Part shown: positions 1 to 12,979 of the stretch, piece after piece
How the letters are laid out: each line of letters starts with the position of its first letter
How positions within the stretch are numbered: position 1 is the stretch's first letter
Assembly: GCA_019096155.1 (NCBI GenBank)
Contig: JAHCVI010000002.1
Span: 5,084,001 to 5,148,000, forward strand
Length of the DNA: 64,000 nt
Origin: Staphylotrichum longicolle
Taxonomy: Eukaryota; Ascomycota; Sordariomycetes; Sordariales; Chaetomiaceae
Direction: 5' to 3'
Made by a program: the position numbers and the translations under genes
Notes under the pieces: generated by a model
The model's database searches: none
What the model was told of the DNA's origin: nothing
Seen by the model: only the letters and a program-made list of their open reading frames with translations

Positions 1-3000
1 GGTCCTTGCCCTTTACCACGGAGACTTGCTTTTCTCTCAGCTCTCTCAGCTTCGTTACATGCTCCATTTCTGCCTGGTGATGGCAAAGCCAACGCCTTCC
101 AGGGATGTTCTCTTCCCGCGCGCCAGTGGCGAATGTCGCCGTATCGAACGAGGCTCCGGAGCCAACCGCTTGGTTGTCTCCCTCACCGCAACTTCGTATC
201 CTGTATCCAACATACTCGGCGTAGATGGCCTTGTTGCCCAGAACAGACCAGTGATGCTGAGGGGGTGCATGTGAAAGGCCATGCCAGCACAAGACCGGTG
301 GGGGCTCCTGGGTCTTGATGCACCACCGGTTCTCATGGTCGGAACTGGTCGAAAGGTTTCCTTCTGGAATCCCTTCTCGGCCACTTGCCTCTCCTCGGCC
401 GCAGTGGCATCGCCACTTCGTCTTGCCTCCCAGCAAATGTCGGTCAAGATCGAGGGGCGTCTTGAGGTGACAATGGTTTTCGTCCACTTCTTCGCGTTGC
501 TTACCAGAATAGACGCGTCTTCCACCGAGTGTGATGTATATCAGAAGGATTATACTCGGTACAGGGGAGCCGCACAACTGGGGGTGAATGCAGCCTGTCA
601 GATCATCTTCCGTGAGGGTCAAGCGCTGACAGCCGTGGTGCTATGGAAGCCACAATGCTGTCGCCAGAGGAACCTGCCCCAATATCACATCCGGCACCGC
701 CCGGCTGAACCTGTGATCACGGTCGGCTGAGACGAGGAGCATCCCATTGGCGGCGAAGCGTCACGGCCACTCACGTTCCGCTTTCCTGGGTCTCGCGCAT
801 CCGCCCAGCGCAATACCAGGGCTCTCACACCAGTTCCAGCCCAGATGACCGTCCCGCATCCTCGGCACCGATTCAGTAATACTGAACTGGGACTTCCCGA
901 TTGTCATCCCGGCCAATGGTCTTGTTAGGACGAGATGGTCCACCGATCGGCCGCTGCGGCGGGAAGTTTTCGGCCTTTTGTGCTGTCCCCACAGGCTGGA
1001 AACGACGCTTGGTTGGTTGCACGAGTTAACACCTAGATCCGCCGTCTGGCCTTGGTTGTGGAGATGGAGTCCAAACGTGAGTTGAGGGCAAAACCTCAAG
1101 GTCTCGGAGCGTCAACGCCGCCCCAGTCCAAGCCTCGGCCGCGCGTGCAGTCGGGGGTAGCATCAACAAAACCACCATGGCCCGCCCAAAAGGCGCCCGA
1201 GTGTTTACGCAAGCTAATCTCCTGCTCAGCCTCATCAGTCGCTACTAGGGTGGAGCAAAATCACCGGACAACTCAGCCTAGTTCAGTCGCCCGTGAGCGT
1301 GAGCAAAGCGCCTTGATCGGCTGACGGGGCGAACACCGCGCGCACAGGGCTCCGTCAACCGAACCCGAGCCCAGCAACCTGGGCTGTCACCATCGCCGTA
1401 TTTTGGCCATACAATGATCATTCTCGACAAAGGATTGCCACGAGGCGCGGAATGTGAGCTTGCTTTCTGTTCGAGCGGCGCGAATGAGGGCCGGCTGGTT
1501 CGGGCCAGCGAGGCCGAGTGAGGCGGGACTCTCGGTATTGGACAGATTACCGACGCGCAACTCTTCTTTGCCCGCCGCCGCCTCGTATATTGACCGCGGG
1601 ACGGCGGGCTTTGCATCAATAATGAGTTGGAGAACGAGAATGGATCACCTGGAAAAGGGAAAAAGAGAGGACACGAATATTTTGCGAGTGTTGGCGCGTC
1701 GAGTGGCAAGCGCCAGGCCTGGGGTCCTGTGGCGCGCGAGCCATGGGAGCTGAGCGATTGCGGGGCCAGCCAAACAAATGTCCAGAAACAGGAATCGCCC
1801 CAATGGCGGTCTCGGTTCCTTGGCAGTGTCTTCATCGCGCACAAGGGTACTGCAGATTGGAAAACGCGCGGAAGCAAGGCGATGATTCTCCAGATGTCCA
1901 CCGGAGCAATGCCGGCAGAGAGAGAAGAGGAAATGGCGGTCAACAAAGCTGGCTGCCATGGTGACTGCCTCGGTGTTCGTGTTTCCGTCTGCTGCCAGGA
2001 TTCGGCTGCGGGAAAGAGCCGCGACTTTGCGAAAAGGGCAGCGTGACAGGGTCCTCAAACAGGGGTTCAGGGTGGGCCTGCAGGGGTCTGGCTCGTAGGG
2101 CTGAGGCATGACAGCGGGGCACTGACGATCATCTCCCCTCGATGCAACGCTCCTGTCAGCGGTCTGGTCCTCCCGCCTCCTGTCGAGTTGGGCAATCTGG
2201 GTGCCTGGCACGAGCCTGGACAGGGCTGGAAGGTCGGGTCCGATGCAAGCGGCCGAACGGCAGGACGTCAAGAGTAAGCGCCCGTTCCAATTGCCCGAGT
2301 CGACCTCGGATCCGTTCGCTTATGGCGCTTGTGGTCGAGGGAAGATAGGTAACCACACCAACTCTCCAAACCAAGGCGAACCCTGATACGAAGCGGGCCG
2401 GTCATTGGTGTTTGTTGGTGTTGAATCTGCGACCAGGGCAGTTAACCGTTGGGCGGGGTTGTTCGCTTGCGCCTGCCTGCAAGCAGTATGGCGTAATGCG
2501 GGCGGGAAGGCGCTGGAGGGTTCGACGCAAAGTTGCTTTTTCGGTTTTTCGCTGCCAGGGCCCCCATCGCGGTTCTTGCCGGACTCCCAACAGCACTATC
2601 GACTCTAGCACTGCAACGCAGACTTTCAAAAATTCCACGGTGTCTGACGGGTTTGCAACTGACGGGCGGACAATCGCCTCCCACGTCGCAAGCTGCTTGG
2701 CAGATGTCATGGCGCGAAACTGAGGAGCTGAACTTGAACCCAGGACAAAACTGGAAGCTTGCTCTGCACAATGTATGCCATGGCGAGGGGACGGGGCCCG
2801 GACCTGCAACGACGTTCAAACGAGAAATCGCTGTATTTTACACAGTAATCTTTCCGGCCGTTCTTGGAAAGGCTGGAAAGGCTGGAAAGCAGATGGAACT
2901 TCCCGGGCTGCTCTTCAAGTCCCGGCCTGATGTGAAGCGCTGCAGCGTCGATGCTGGCAAGGGACTGTCGAGAAAAAGCCCCACCTCATTCATTCCCCCC

Positions 3001-5638
3001 AAACTCGCCAGGGGACCTGTTCCTGCCCCTCTCGGCTTGCCAGTTTCGCTGCCCAGATCCATGCTTTCCCGCAAGTGCCCTCCAGTGTGCCTTGGAAATT
3101 CCAGCCCCCAACATTGTTCCCTCCTCGTGGGGTTCCAATTCTGCACACGTTCCAACCCAAATGAACCGCCACACCTGAAGATTCCACCCTTCGAGCGCCG
3201 GGCATGCCGCGCAGCGGGCCGGCAATCAACGCGCGTGCGCCCAACCAAACCAGGAAACCACTCGCACTGACCCTGAAAGTCCGGCAAGTACCAGTTTCGG
3301 CGCAAGTAACCGAGCCTTAAGATTGCTCTGACATCAGACGCTGGGACCTTGTGGGTGGGTTGCATGCACGCTGGACTTCCATCCCCCACCCAGCAACCCA
3401 GCTCGCCCAGCAATGGGTGGCACACCCAAAAACGTTACAGGCTTGACAGGCGAGACAGGCGAGACAGGGTCACGTCGATTCGACGGCTTGTCGGTTGTGC
3501 TGCAGCTGCCCATGTGCATCCTGCAGGCCCCATGATCCTCGAGTTTTACACAGTAATCTCTGCCGAGATGTACGCTAACCACTTGTCTCAGACACGCCAG
3601 ACGTGATGGAGTTGGGCTTACGGGGATGCACAAGCAGAGAGCGACTGGAGAAATGGCGCAGCGCAGCAACATCCATCAGATCAGCTCCTAAAGGCCCGAC
3701 GGGGCTGGCTGACCCACACCTGAATTCGGCAGCTTGAATCCCACAAGGATCAGCAAGCAACGACATGCTGTGAAATCCAACAAGCGCCGATGCGGCGCTC
3801 TCAAGCAAGAGTCGCTGCGGATGATGCGAGCTGCCGATCCACCTCGTGCCGTGGCATGTTTCATTCCCCGGGCAATGCGCGTGGGTGCTGACGGCTCCCG
3901 TGAGGCTCAGAGGGCAGCTGAAGGGCGCGCTGCTAGGCCGAATTAGGCCTCTAGGTCAGGGACCGTTCCTGCGCGGCTCGGACTGATGTCCAGGAAAACA
4001 CCCCGCCGTCGCCGCCAGGACACCAGCCTCGCCAGTCAATTTGAGTCGCCGCTGCATATCCACCCTTCCCTGGTTATTGACCAAGATGGCTACACGTTGG
4101 AGAGTCTCGATTCGCATCGTTTCCCTCCGGGTTCAGCTCCCACCACACCCCCACCAAGCGCGCATCACCCGGATACATCCACCCTATTGTTTTTTTCCAC
4201 CTCTGTCTCTATGGGGAGAAATGCCGGCCGACGCCTCTCTCGACGGTGGCATTGTTGCCAATGTAAACTTCATCTCCATCCTGGCGTTAGTGACCGGCGA
4301 AACGCAACGCAGACTGGCAACAGGGATTGCCTGCCCTGTCACCGGCCTCCTTCAGGGCCAAGACTGGAATTTCCAGAGCGAGCAACAAGGCCGGTGGTCG
4401 GGGCTGCAGCCTTCCCCACCTGCCCACCACCACAGGGCATGCAAGGCGCACAGAGCAAAAGACAAGCTCTCACCAAGCATTACCCCGGAACCTCGCGCCC
4501 CGCCGCCGTCCCAAGGCACCCGTCACATGTGCTGACGGCGCAGTGGGCAGGTAGTATTCTGCTCCTCGTTCGCGGATTTCGGACTTCAAAGTCAAGACAC
4601 GGCAGCAGGACGGGTGTGCGACGGGTAATTCGGCGTGGTCCTATCCCATTACCCGGTCAGGTTGCACAGCGGGTCTTCCAGGATTGGCAGTTCCCACTTC
4701 GGAGCCGGCGTCCTGAGCAGAGCTGACCCCCAGACTGAGCTCCAAACAGACGGCACTAGTGCCCATGAGAGCTAGACTCAACCGTATCAGCCCTTCCTCG
4801 ATCCGATCTCCGCCTCTCCTGCAAGCTCGCGACTGTTTTCCCCAGATCCAGCCAGGATGCTGGCCTGCGTCGTTTGCAGCGTGGCGGGTTCTGCAGGGGC
4901 AAGCTGGGCCTGGCGTATAAGTCTCACGGCTCCCGCCATCGCCCCTGGATGCTGCGAGATCTCAGCTTGAACGCTCGTCACTGTCAGCCTGCCATCACTA
5001 ATGCTCTCGTATAGCATGCCCGCTTGGGAGGTTGGCCTTCGCATTGATGACTTTTCTTTACTCCCGGCCTGCTGCGTTGCTTTTGAGACTCGATAGAGAT
5101 CACATCCTTTTGTGCTTGTGAGCCTCACCTCGTCCCTCATCCTGCGTGTAAGTGTCTTTCCTTTCTGAGCACAAGAATCTTATGGGGCCCTGCTCAGTCT
5201 CCGCCAGTGAGCTGTGTGTACTGACGCTCGAAAGACTGCAACCATTTAGCACCGGGCGTTGGGTTTCCTGCTCGGTGAAGTCGGCTTCGTTTCTAAGATT
5301 GCGAGCCCAGCAAGTGCCCTCTTCATATTTCCGACGGGATCAATGGTCGTCGAGGCGGCCTTGGGTTTCAGAGTTCCGTGGTGTCAGCCATCTAACAGTG
5401 GTTAGGTCAGCCCAAGTGGAACCTGCAGACACCCTCCAGCGGGAATCCTGGCACCAGAAGCCAGCCCAATTTCCGTGCCACCATCCAACGTCCAGGGCCA
5501 CCTGCCTGAACCCCCTAGCTCATAGCGCCGGCCGCCACACCAAGACTGAATTCCAGCAGAGGGACACACACCCCCCTGGCGGCCCCCAAAGCATCGCTAA
5601 TCTATCCTTCTTTTTTTTCCCCCGAAGGCACTGCCCAG
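1..5638. other. Gene-poor stretch, no supported gene
   Basis: Open frames on both strands are short, overlap each other and show no recognisable domain or splice structure. A minus-strand frame at 4787-5140 has a true ATG and 117 codons but no recognised family. Two small 9-bp tandem repeats lie here, near 2867-2893 (GGCTGGAAA unit) and 3446-3470 (CGAGACAGG unit), each close to a copy of a shared 16-mer. The last few hundred bases are probably the leader of the gene starting at 5639. Confidence 0.5.
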
Positions 5639-7057
5639 ATGCCAGTCCTCCAGCACCCCTCCGATGACATCGCGGGGAAGGTGTACATTGCAAACCGGTA
5701 CTACCCCGAAATCGTCGGGACACATATATACCTTGCACTCGCTTTCCTTGCGATCTTGTTGGTGGTTCGCTGGTTAGTGACGCGCCGGCGCACACAGCGG
5801 CGCCCCGGTTCGGCACCTCGGGTATCCGACAGCAAGCACAAACAAAATCAGCTTTCGCTCGCAACGACTGGAGAAAGGGACCAGCAGCGGTCCGGTTCAG
5901 TGTTGGGAATTTGGCGGCAGTGGCAACAATTACAGGCGGATCGAGGGCGAGTATTCGTGCCTCTCAGAGTTGTGCCGAGACAGCCCGGGTCCCTAATCAA
6001 GCCGCCGAGGATGGACGGAAGTGAGAAGAGGGAGCTTTGGGAGGATCACTATCCATGGTCGGCACTGGAAACATCACGTGGCGTCAGCACCAGCAGCCCA
6101 GCTCCCGGTCGTCCTCCGACTGGTGCAACTTCAGTGACAGTTGCAGGGAGGGCGGAACCCAGCCGCTCGCCGCGGGTGTCGTCTCGAGGGTCTTCTTTGA
6201 AACGCTTGAGCGGCAGCTCAGATGATTCCACCGGGCAAGCCCCACGAAGGGAAGGGAAAGGGCCCATCGCGAATACCAGCAGCGACATGCTTGGTGACGC
6301 ACAGCTAGTTGGGCTGGATGAGCTCGCAGGCACCGCAGAGGGCCAACTTGACAGCCACCTTCACCAGACCCCTTTCCGGGAGGCATCCTTTCCGGGGATG
6401 GACTCGACGATTCCCAGACATTTCTCACGGCCACCTCCACCACCGCCCTTGACGCCCCCGACAATAAGCGGTGCTTTCTTTCCCTTTGAAAACCGCCGCC
6501 CTAGCTACGCTGCCTCGATTCCTCCAGCTCTCGACATGAGCTTCATCCATCAGCCGAACCCAGAATATGGGGCCAGCTCCAGCTCAACTGATGTCCTCAG
6601 CTCCAACCCGCAGAGCGCAACGGCGTTCCCCCGCCGACGATCCTACACCAAGAGCGTCCCCATCGGTATTCCCGTAACCCCTACCACAGCATCCGCGTCC
6701 TCATCTTCCGAGACAATGACATCTGGGAGTACGACGAACACATTCTCCCCGTCCAGCTACCCGCCGACATCACCACTGCTTCCGCCGCCTCCCCCTGGAC
6801 ACTTTGAGCCGCCATCAGCACCGCCAGAATACGAGTTTGTCGGTGGTCCGGGAGGCCCCGGGGTGTTTCTCTCGCAGCAGGAGATTGAGCTTCAGGGAGA
6901 GATCATTTCCGTCATGGACGACGCGGGACACGGCTGGAAGCGGCACACGCGGGTGTATGGTGGCGGTGTATGTCTGGCATGTGTCGCGGCGGCAGGCAGG
7001 GACGGCGGGCAGGGTGGGTTTTATGGGGATAAAGTACCCCTTGAGGACCGTCGGTAA
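5639..7057 (+). CDS. Single-pass membrane protein with Ser/Pro-rich tail, unknown function
   Basis: A 472-residue uninterrupted frame from ATG to TAA. A hydrophobic segment at about residues 29-47 is followed at once by a basic RRR cluster, as in a type III/signal-anchor protein with a cytosolic tail. The rest is low complexity, rich in Ser, Pro and Thr, with proline runs near residues 260-275 and 380-390. A better-ordered, probably conserved C-terminus includes a Gly-Pro-Gly-rich stretch and an EIELQGEIISVMDD segment. No enzymatic motif is visible. Fungal genomes carry many such short-anchor, long-disordered-tail proteins, but I do not recognise the family. No introns are needed. A pyrimidine/T-rich tract lies just before the start. 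Confidence 0.75.
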   Translation: MPVLQHPSDDIAGKVYIANRYYPEIVGTHIYLALAFLAILLVVRWLVTRRRTQRRPGSAPRVSDSKHKQNQLSLATTGERDQQRSGSVLGIWRQWQQLQADRGRVFVPLRVVPRQPGSLIKPPRMDGSEKRELWEDHYPWSALETSRGVSTSSPAPGRPPTGATSVTVAGRAEPSRSPRVSSRGSSLKRLSGSSDDSTGQAPRREGKGPIANTSSDMLGDAQLVGLDELAGTAEGQLDSHLHQTPFREASFPGMDSTIPRHFSRPPPPPPLTPPTISGAFFPFENRRPSYAASIPPALDMSFIHQPNPEYGASSSSTDVLSSNPQSATAFPRRRSYTKSVPIGIPVTPTTASASSSSETMTSGSTTNTFSPSSYPPTSPLLPPPPPGHFEPPSAPPEYEFVGGPGGPGVFLSQQEIELQGEIISVMDDAGHGWKRHTRVYGGGVCLACVAAAGRDGGQGGFYGDKVPLEDRR

Positions 7058-10000
7058 CGAAGGTTGAAGGGTTGAAGGCAGGTCTGCTGGTGTCGGCGGT
7101 TGAGCCAGCGAGGTTTGATTTGAGTTGTGGAGCCAATATGCAGGACGGACAAGACGCCGGGCTACTTGCGTCGAGGGAAGGCCTGCGACTGGTCGCTAGG
7201 GGGCCGCTGCATCTCGCATGCGTCGTACTCGGGTTGGCTGTGTGGGGTGATGTTGCTTTTTTTTGCTGTTGGGGGCTTCCAGATGTCGGTGGGTTTTCTG
7301 CGACCCACAGAGGTCACACTTGGTTACTAACAACTTGACAGTGTCTGTTGGGACACTTGCCGTTGGCCCGGGTGGTTTTGCGCGTGCGAGAGTTGGAACG
7401 CCGACGAGGTTTTACATTGACTTTGATGAATTATCATCCGGGGAGCCAACTGCGGTGGAGTAAGATGAGACGGATGCATGAACAGGTTACCAAAATCCCT
7501 CTCATCTTGTAATAACTCCTGTCGTGTTAATTCAATCAAATGCTGTCACGTCAACCTTGAAGTTCTTCTCTCTCAACTTTTGGCACGTATATTCAACCTA
7601 CACTGACATGGGTGGGGAGACATTGAAGACGGATGGATAGCTGTATCAGGACTTGTACGTTTCGTGGCGTAGTCTTAGGATACCACAGCCTTTCGTCTAG
7701 CATAGACTCCGATGGCAGCATATCCAAAAGGCTACACTTCAGGAAATGTGAATGATTGTTGTCCTGGATCAGGTTTGAGGTCTCAGCCACTTTCAGTCAA
7801 ACACATACATACCTAACGTCGCAGTTCAGCATACATGACAAAAGGGATACAGGCTGTACATGCTTACTGTTTCCTCTCATGCATGGAGAAAATATGTCTG
7901 GCAGATGAGCACCTCAGGTACCTGTGGTACTTGTTCTGTCACAACGCCGTCGCGCGTCGTACATGCGGTTTACCCAAGGCCGACACCTGTCCTCAGGCAA
8001 CGCCTTCAGGTCCATGACCTACGGGGGTTTCCTCTCACTCAACTGACCGTGTCAAGATGGCGCTAGTCTGACCTACACCACACCTCAGCCGTCTTCAACA
8101 TACACCCGCTCTCGGTAGCTCCATGACAGGGATAACGACAATCGTGCAACCCTTCAAATCACCTTTCCCCGGGGGAGTTTGAGAGCTAAATGCCGCATTC
8201 GGAGAAACTCGTTATTCCTTGAAGAGAAATGGATGCCTAAAGTCTCACGTCAGCTGCGCCACCGGGGTACGTCGACGGTCCAAGGAGGGATGTGGTACAT
8301 GTCGTTTTTACACCGTGGTCCAGCTGGGCCAGTCCAAATGGCTGTCAGGAATCCACTGGGTCTAGGTTAGGGTAGCCAGTTGTGTTACAAGGATGACAAA
8401 GACACAGCTACGGAGATTTCCTGAGCCCTACCTGTAGCACGGTGGTGGTCTGATTAGGTCTCGAGAGGAGATGATAGACACGAGTGAAGCTGACGAGCGA
8501 GAGGAACGCCAGCATGACACAGAGGTACACAGAGAAGTAACTAATACACGAGCTGACTCCCGAGTAAGAATCAAGGTCACCCCGCATTCCTTGGTCTGCG
8601 GGCACGCGGAGTTCAATGTTGTCAGCCAGAAAGCAGGGGATGGAGATGAGCTGAGGCGCGGTGCTGACCAGCAGCATTTTCCCAATTCGGGAATTGTTGA
8701 CAAATCATTGTAACTGCTGATGAAGTATGAGATCAGACGTCCAGAGCTAACACGCCTGACCAGGGTTAAGAGGGGTGACTGTAGAAAGAGAGGATTTCTA
8801 GTTCGAATACCTGATCACTCGCGGACTTGACATTGTTGTTGAAGGTGTAAAGCTGTACATGATGTACCTGCCTTGTACGGAGGAAACAAGGGCAACATGT
8901 TTTAGCTCTGTACTGGGGGAGGTACACGCGAGAAGGGATGATTGCATGTCGACTCGAGCTTGCTTGCTCAGGAGCCAGCATTAGAACTAAGGAGGGGTTG
9001 AGAACCAAGTTTTATCGATATCGACAATAAGCCTCCGAAAAAGCCATCAGTCCTAATACACGCGACAAGAGATAACATTAACCCAACACTGTGACCGGTG
9101 CTCGCAAGAGCTCAAGTAGTGGCTTGCCTTTTGACAAGGGATTGTGGTTCTAACACTTACCCTCCAAAATTCAACTTCTGCACCTCGACATCAATCACCA
9201 CGAGTCCAATGAAGTGTGAGACTGGGAAATTTAGTATACCATCTACCACAAGCAGTCGGATTTCACACCCAACTCTTCCTATGACCGTCGTAGCAACGGT
9301 TTGCTTGTCACCCGAAGCCACCTTTGAGAGAGAGTTGACGGTGTTTGTTCAACATAGGCACTTGACAGGCTTTGACTTGTATCAAGTGTAAATCCAACTG
9401 CACTCGGACTTCCTAACAAAGGTGAAAGTATAAGATGTTCTTGAACACACACCAGATCTGATAGGTGCCCTGAGATGCTTCTTCCAGACTCTGGTGGAGT
9501 GGCAGTTCTGCTTGACCCGAAACAGAAGGCTCTACCTGCCATCCGCCACCCATGAGCAACATTAATGCCACAAGCTTTGATGGTCATCCGTTGAGGAAGA
9601 CGGCGGAGAAATGAATGCAGCGGTAAAGCCATCTCCCACAGTCCATAATGGCAGAGAGCTGAGAGAGGGCGGTTTACATTACTACTCATTCTTTTGAGAG
9701 ACTTGAACGTCAGAATAATTATGATGTCCACATGCTATCAACAATGCCTTCAGCACCTACACACCGTAGACCTTCAAAGTACGTGCACAAGTGATGGAAC
9801 GAATTAAGACACGGTGCTGCCTCAACTCATTTGTGACGGGATGAAACACTTGGGTGCACATTATTACAAGTGCTTCGCTCAGCGAGTTAGATCTGATTCA
9901 TAGGTTCTGTAGGTCAGAAAAGGGAGCCCATAGTTTACCATAACCAGCGAGAAGCAACGTCACTACTGAGTTGAAGATCGTGGGACATTCAACTCTAGAA

Positions 10001-12979
10001 ATACTTGAGGCCCGATGCCCAGTCATGTACACATTGGCATGCTTAGGGTTGTATACGTTTCTTAAGAGAACCTTCCCAGGCTTCGGTTTTGGTGACCCAA
10101 TAGTCCCGTCAGTCAAAGGACTCAGTCAGGCAAAGAACCCAAGCTTCTCCAGATCAATAGCGGACTACATCGCTTCTGATCCAAAGCCTATTGCCGCAGA
10201 CTCGCCGGTTCCAACAGCTATGTTTAGCAAATTGGGAGGTCCTATACATCACGGTCTCGTCACTCACTCAGTTGGCAAGAAGATTCTCCGGCCCGCACTG
10301 CTCCTGTACCAGTTTTTGTCCCATCTCGGTGGAACACGCTTGCGTGTCTGCGGGCTGGTTACGTCTGAACTCGAGTTCCTGCTCCGCCGCGGTGGCAAAA
10401 CCGAGTCATGCGGCATGAACACCCTGTGTGGTTTCCCGCTGCTGCCGCAGGTTTCTTCGTCATCTCCGTTTAGGGGTAGGAGAGAAGATGGCTCAGGATG
10501 GGGACCTTCAGTACGGCTTGTTCGGAAGATCGCGAGTTTTACAGACCTCACGTTGGCGAATTCGTCATGACAGCGTACAGCACTGCTGAGTTCTGCCGTG
10601 CATGTGGCCGAGATGTGGGACAACACGAGAGTCTAGCTCAGGGCAGATGCCGTCCAGACCCGATATCTGAAGGCTAAAGGAACACCACGAACACCGTAGT
10701 TCGGACGGTGCGCTAATTAGAAGATGGGCGAGCGTTAATGGGTCAAGGAATGGGACCCGCACATTCCACAGGTCACGTTCTCGATCATCTCAACCTTGGT
10801 GTGGCCGAGATGGCGGACAATCCACAGGACAAAGGCCCTGTTTCGAGGGGTTTGGCTGGGCTTTGCGGCGCAGCAGGTTTGGAGCATGGCAAACCTCCCC
10901 AGAACCTTGCAGGACGGTCCGTCGTGGATTCTGTCGTGCAGCACCTTGACGTTTTGATCTCCTCCTTTCTTGTCGACTTCTCGACATCCTGGTGCGATGA
11001 GGTGCAGAAAGGGCGTGGGAGGTTCGCTCTTCCTGGGAACCAGCCCAAGATTGGAGATCGGCACTGGGGTTGAACACGTTTAAGCGCCCGAGACGCCCTC
11101 GCGTGCTTGGCTTGCAGACGCGTGCCCTGTCACAAAAGATGGTTGTAGCGGGGCTGGGGCTGGCGGAGTGATTCATGCAATGACATGCAGGGTCGCAGGC
11201 GTCGTTTCATCAAGACACTGCCCAGCCCAGAGCTCAATATCGGATTGCGGGGTTGAAGAGCACCTCAGTCTTGCTCAGTCGTCCGCTATGGGATGGAGCC
11301 TGTGCACCAACACCTCAACTTGCTTTCGTGGACCGATCTTGAGATGTGAGGTCGGCTCACCTCATTCTGGGGCCCTGTGAACAGACCCAACATTGCTGGT
11401 GTCGGGCGGATGGCATGCGAAGTGGCAGGTCTACCGATCAGACGAGAGAGGCCATGGCTGCAGCCACAGTGCAACCCTGTGCGACTTTCAGGGGGTTGGT
11501 GCGGTGGCGGCATGCCCGCGGCCAGCCCGGATCTCTGGCCGCTGTCGATTGCATCGGGCTGCTTTTCGCCTCGGGCTTGTTTTGAGCAATGACCTTCTGT
11601 CCATGTTTCACGCTTTCGCTTCCTCTTCGAATTCCGAAACGGAGGCACAGGGAGATCCCTTTCCCAATCGGGACTCCAGACACAGCTTGGCTCCGCCTAG
11701 GGGCCCCTCTCGCCGTTGCACACAAGCCTCAATCCATGTCGTTTAGGGCTGGCAGCAGGCCACGAGAACCAGGGAGGGCGGCCACCCCGATTGCACATCC
11801 TTTGTGGAGTCGGACCACGGCTTCCAGGTCACCCCTTTCCAGCCGCATGGATCGCAATTTGGAAGATCTCCAGTCGTCAATGCTGGCATGTCTGGAAATG
11901 GAAGTGGAAATGTGGCTGATGGCCAGAAGCTTCGGGTAAAGCGTGGTCAAAAAGGGGACCAAGGCAGCAAAATGAGCTTTTTGCTGGTTCCCGAGCCCGA
12001 ACAAGGACCCTGGCTAGCATCGAACCCCCCCGGGCCTGCATCGCGGGCCAACAAAGCCTCGGAACGACGGCGGCCGATCTTGACACAAGGCCGGCTCAAA
12101 GACGAAAAAAGTTCCAGGAATGGAGTCTTTGCGCCTCAACGAATACTGTTTCCTGTTGCAGTCCCGTGTGCTCATGGCTGAGGTCCTCGGGCCAGATTTA
12201 GTTCTGAGAAGAAGGTTCCAGTGATTTGGAGCGGGACCCTTTTCGTGTCTTTTCAGCGTGGTCTCCAAATGACGCAACCGCACCATCGCGGTACAGTGTA
12301 CCTTTGGGAGGCGATCATTGTCATTGAAATTTCTTGATTGACCTGGCATCGGCGAGGATCGAGATCGTCTTTGTCGATGCCAGAGCTTCTTGTGTGGGTG
12401 ATCGAGGGCCATTGCTTCTTCCGATTCGGCTTTCAGGCACTGTGAGATGCCGAAGAGCTGCAGGTGTGAACCCCGAGGTCCTGCTTCAGCGCCTCGAGCA
12501 CGTCCATTGGCCCATGCCTGAAGACACTCAGCACAACTTCTAGCCCAGTTGAGCTTAGCGGGGTGCTGTGCTGGCCTCTCAGCGCGTGATGCGAGGAGCC
12601 AGAATCCTTAACAGCGAGCGTGAAGACACTAATGATTAGGGCTGGAGCCTGCCGCAGAAAGCCTTAGTGCAGCGGAAGAAGGGAGTTAGCCCTGCTGGTA
12701 CCGCCCACAGCTCCGCTTATGTCAGCCTCCAGCTGGAGTGCAGTTTGGAGTTCTGATTGGCCGATCTGCCTGTCCGCCACTGGTCGTGGCAGCCACGGCA
12801 ACACAGGCGCACGCTGCAGGAGAGTTGGCTTGAGGTCGCGGCCGTCTCATTGGCTCGACACGCCGGGTCAACCCATTGGGTCACTCCATGCAATCATGAT
12901 GGCCCGCTATCCGCTCGGCCCTTGCTTGCGACAGGCTCTCCTGCCGCGGTGCCCCTGCACGCCGGGCCAGTCACGTTGT
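7058..12979. other. Long intergenic region, no supported gene
   Basis: About 5.9 kb without a convincing gene. The stretch from roughly 7.4 to 10.3 kb is more AT-rich than its surroundings. Its open frames, such as 9971-10570 on the plus strand and 9279-9731 on the minus strand, lack recognisable domains. CA dinucleotides remain common, so it does not look like strongly RIP-mutated transposon DNA. No terminal repeats, tRNA or coding remnants were recognised. Confidence 0.45.

Noticed and set aside
3986..4726. Plus-strand frame of 246 codons
   Set aside because: No domain, irregular composition and overlap with other open frames; looks like chance in GC-rich DNA.
4787..5140. Minus-strand 117-codon frame with true ATG
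   Set aside because: No family recognised, and length is compatible with chance; kept only as a remark in the gene-poor stretch.
7400..10300. Possible RIP-degraded transposon
   Set aside because: AT-richer than the rest, but CA words remain frequent and no terminal repeats or transposase remnants are visible.
9971..10570. Plus-strand frame of 199 codons in the gene-poor region
   Set aside because: No recognisable domain or splice support; insufficient evidence for a gene.
12015..12085. tRNA-like T-arm word (ATCGAACCCCC) on the plus strand
   Set aside because: Flanking sequence does not form acceptor, D or anticodon stems.
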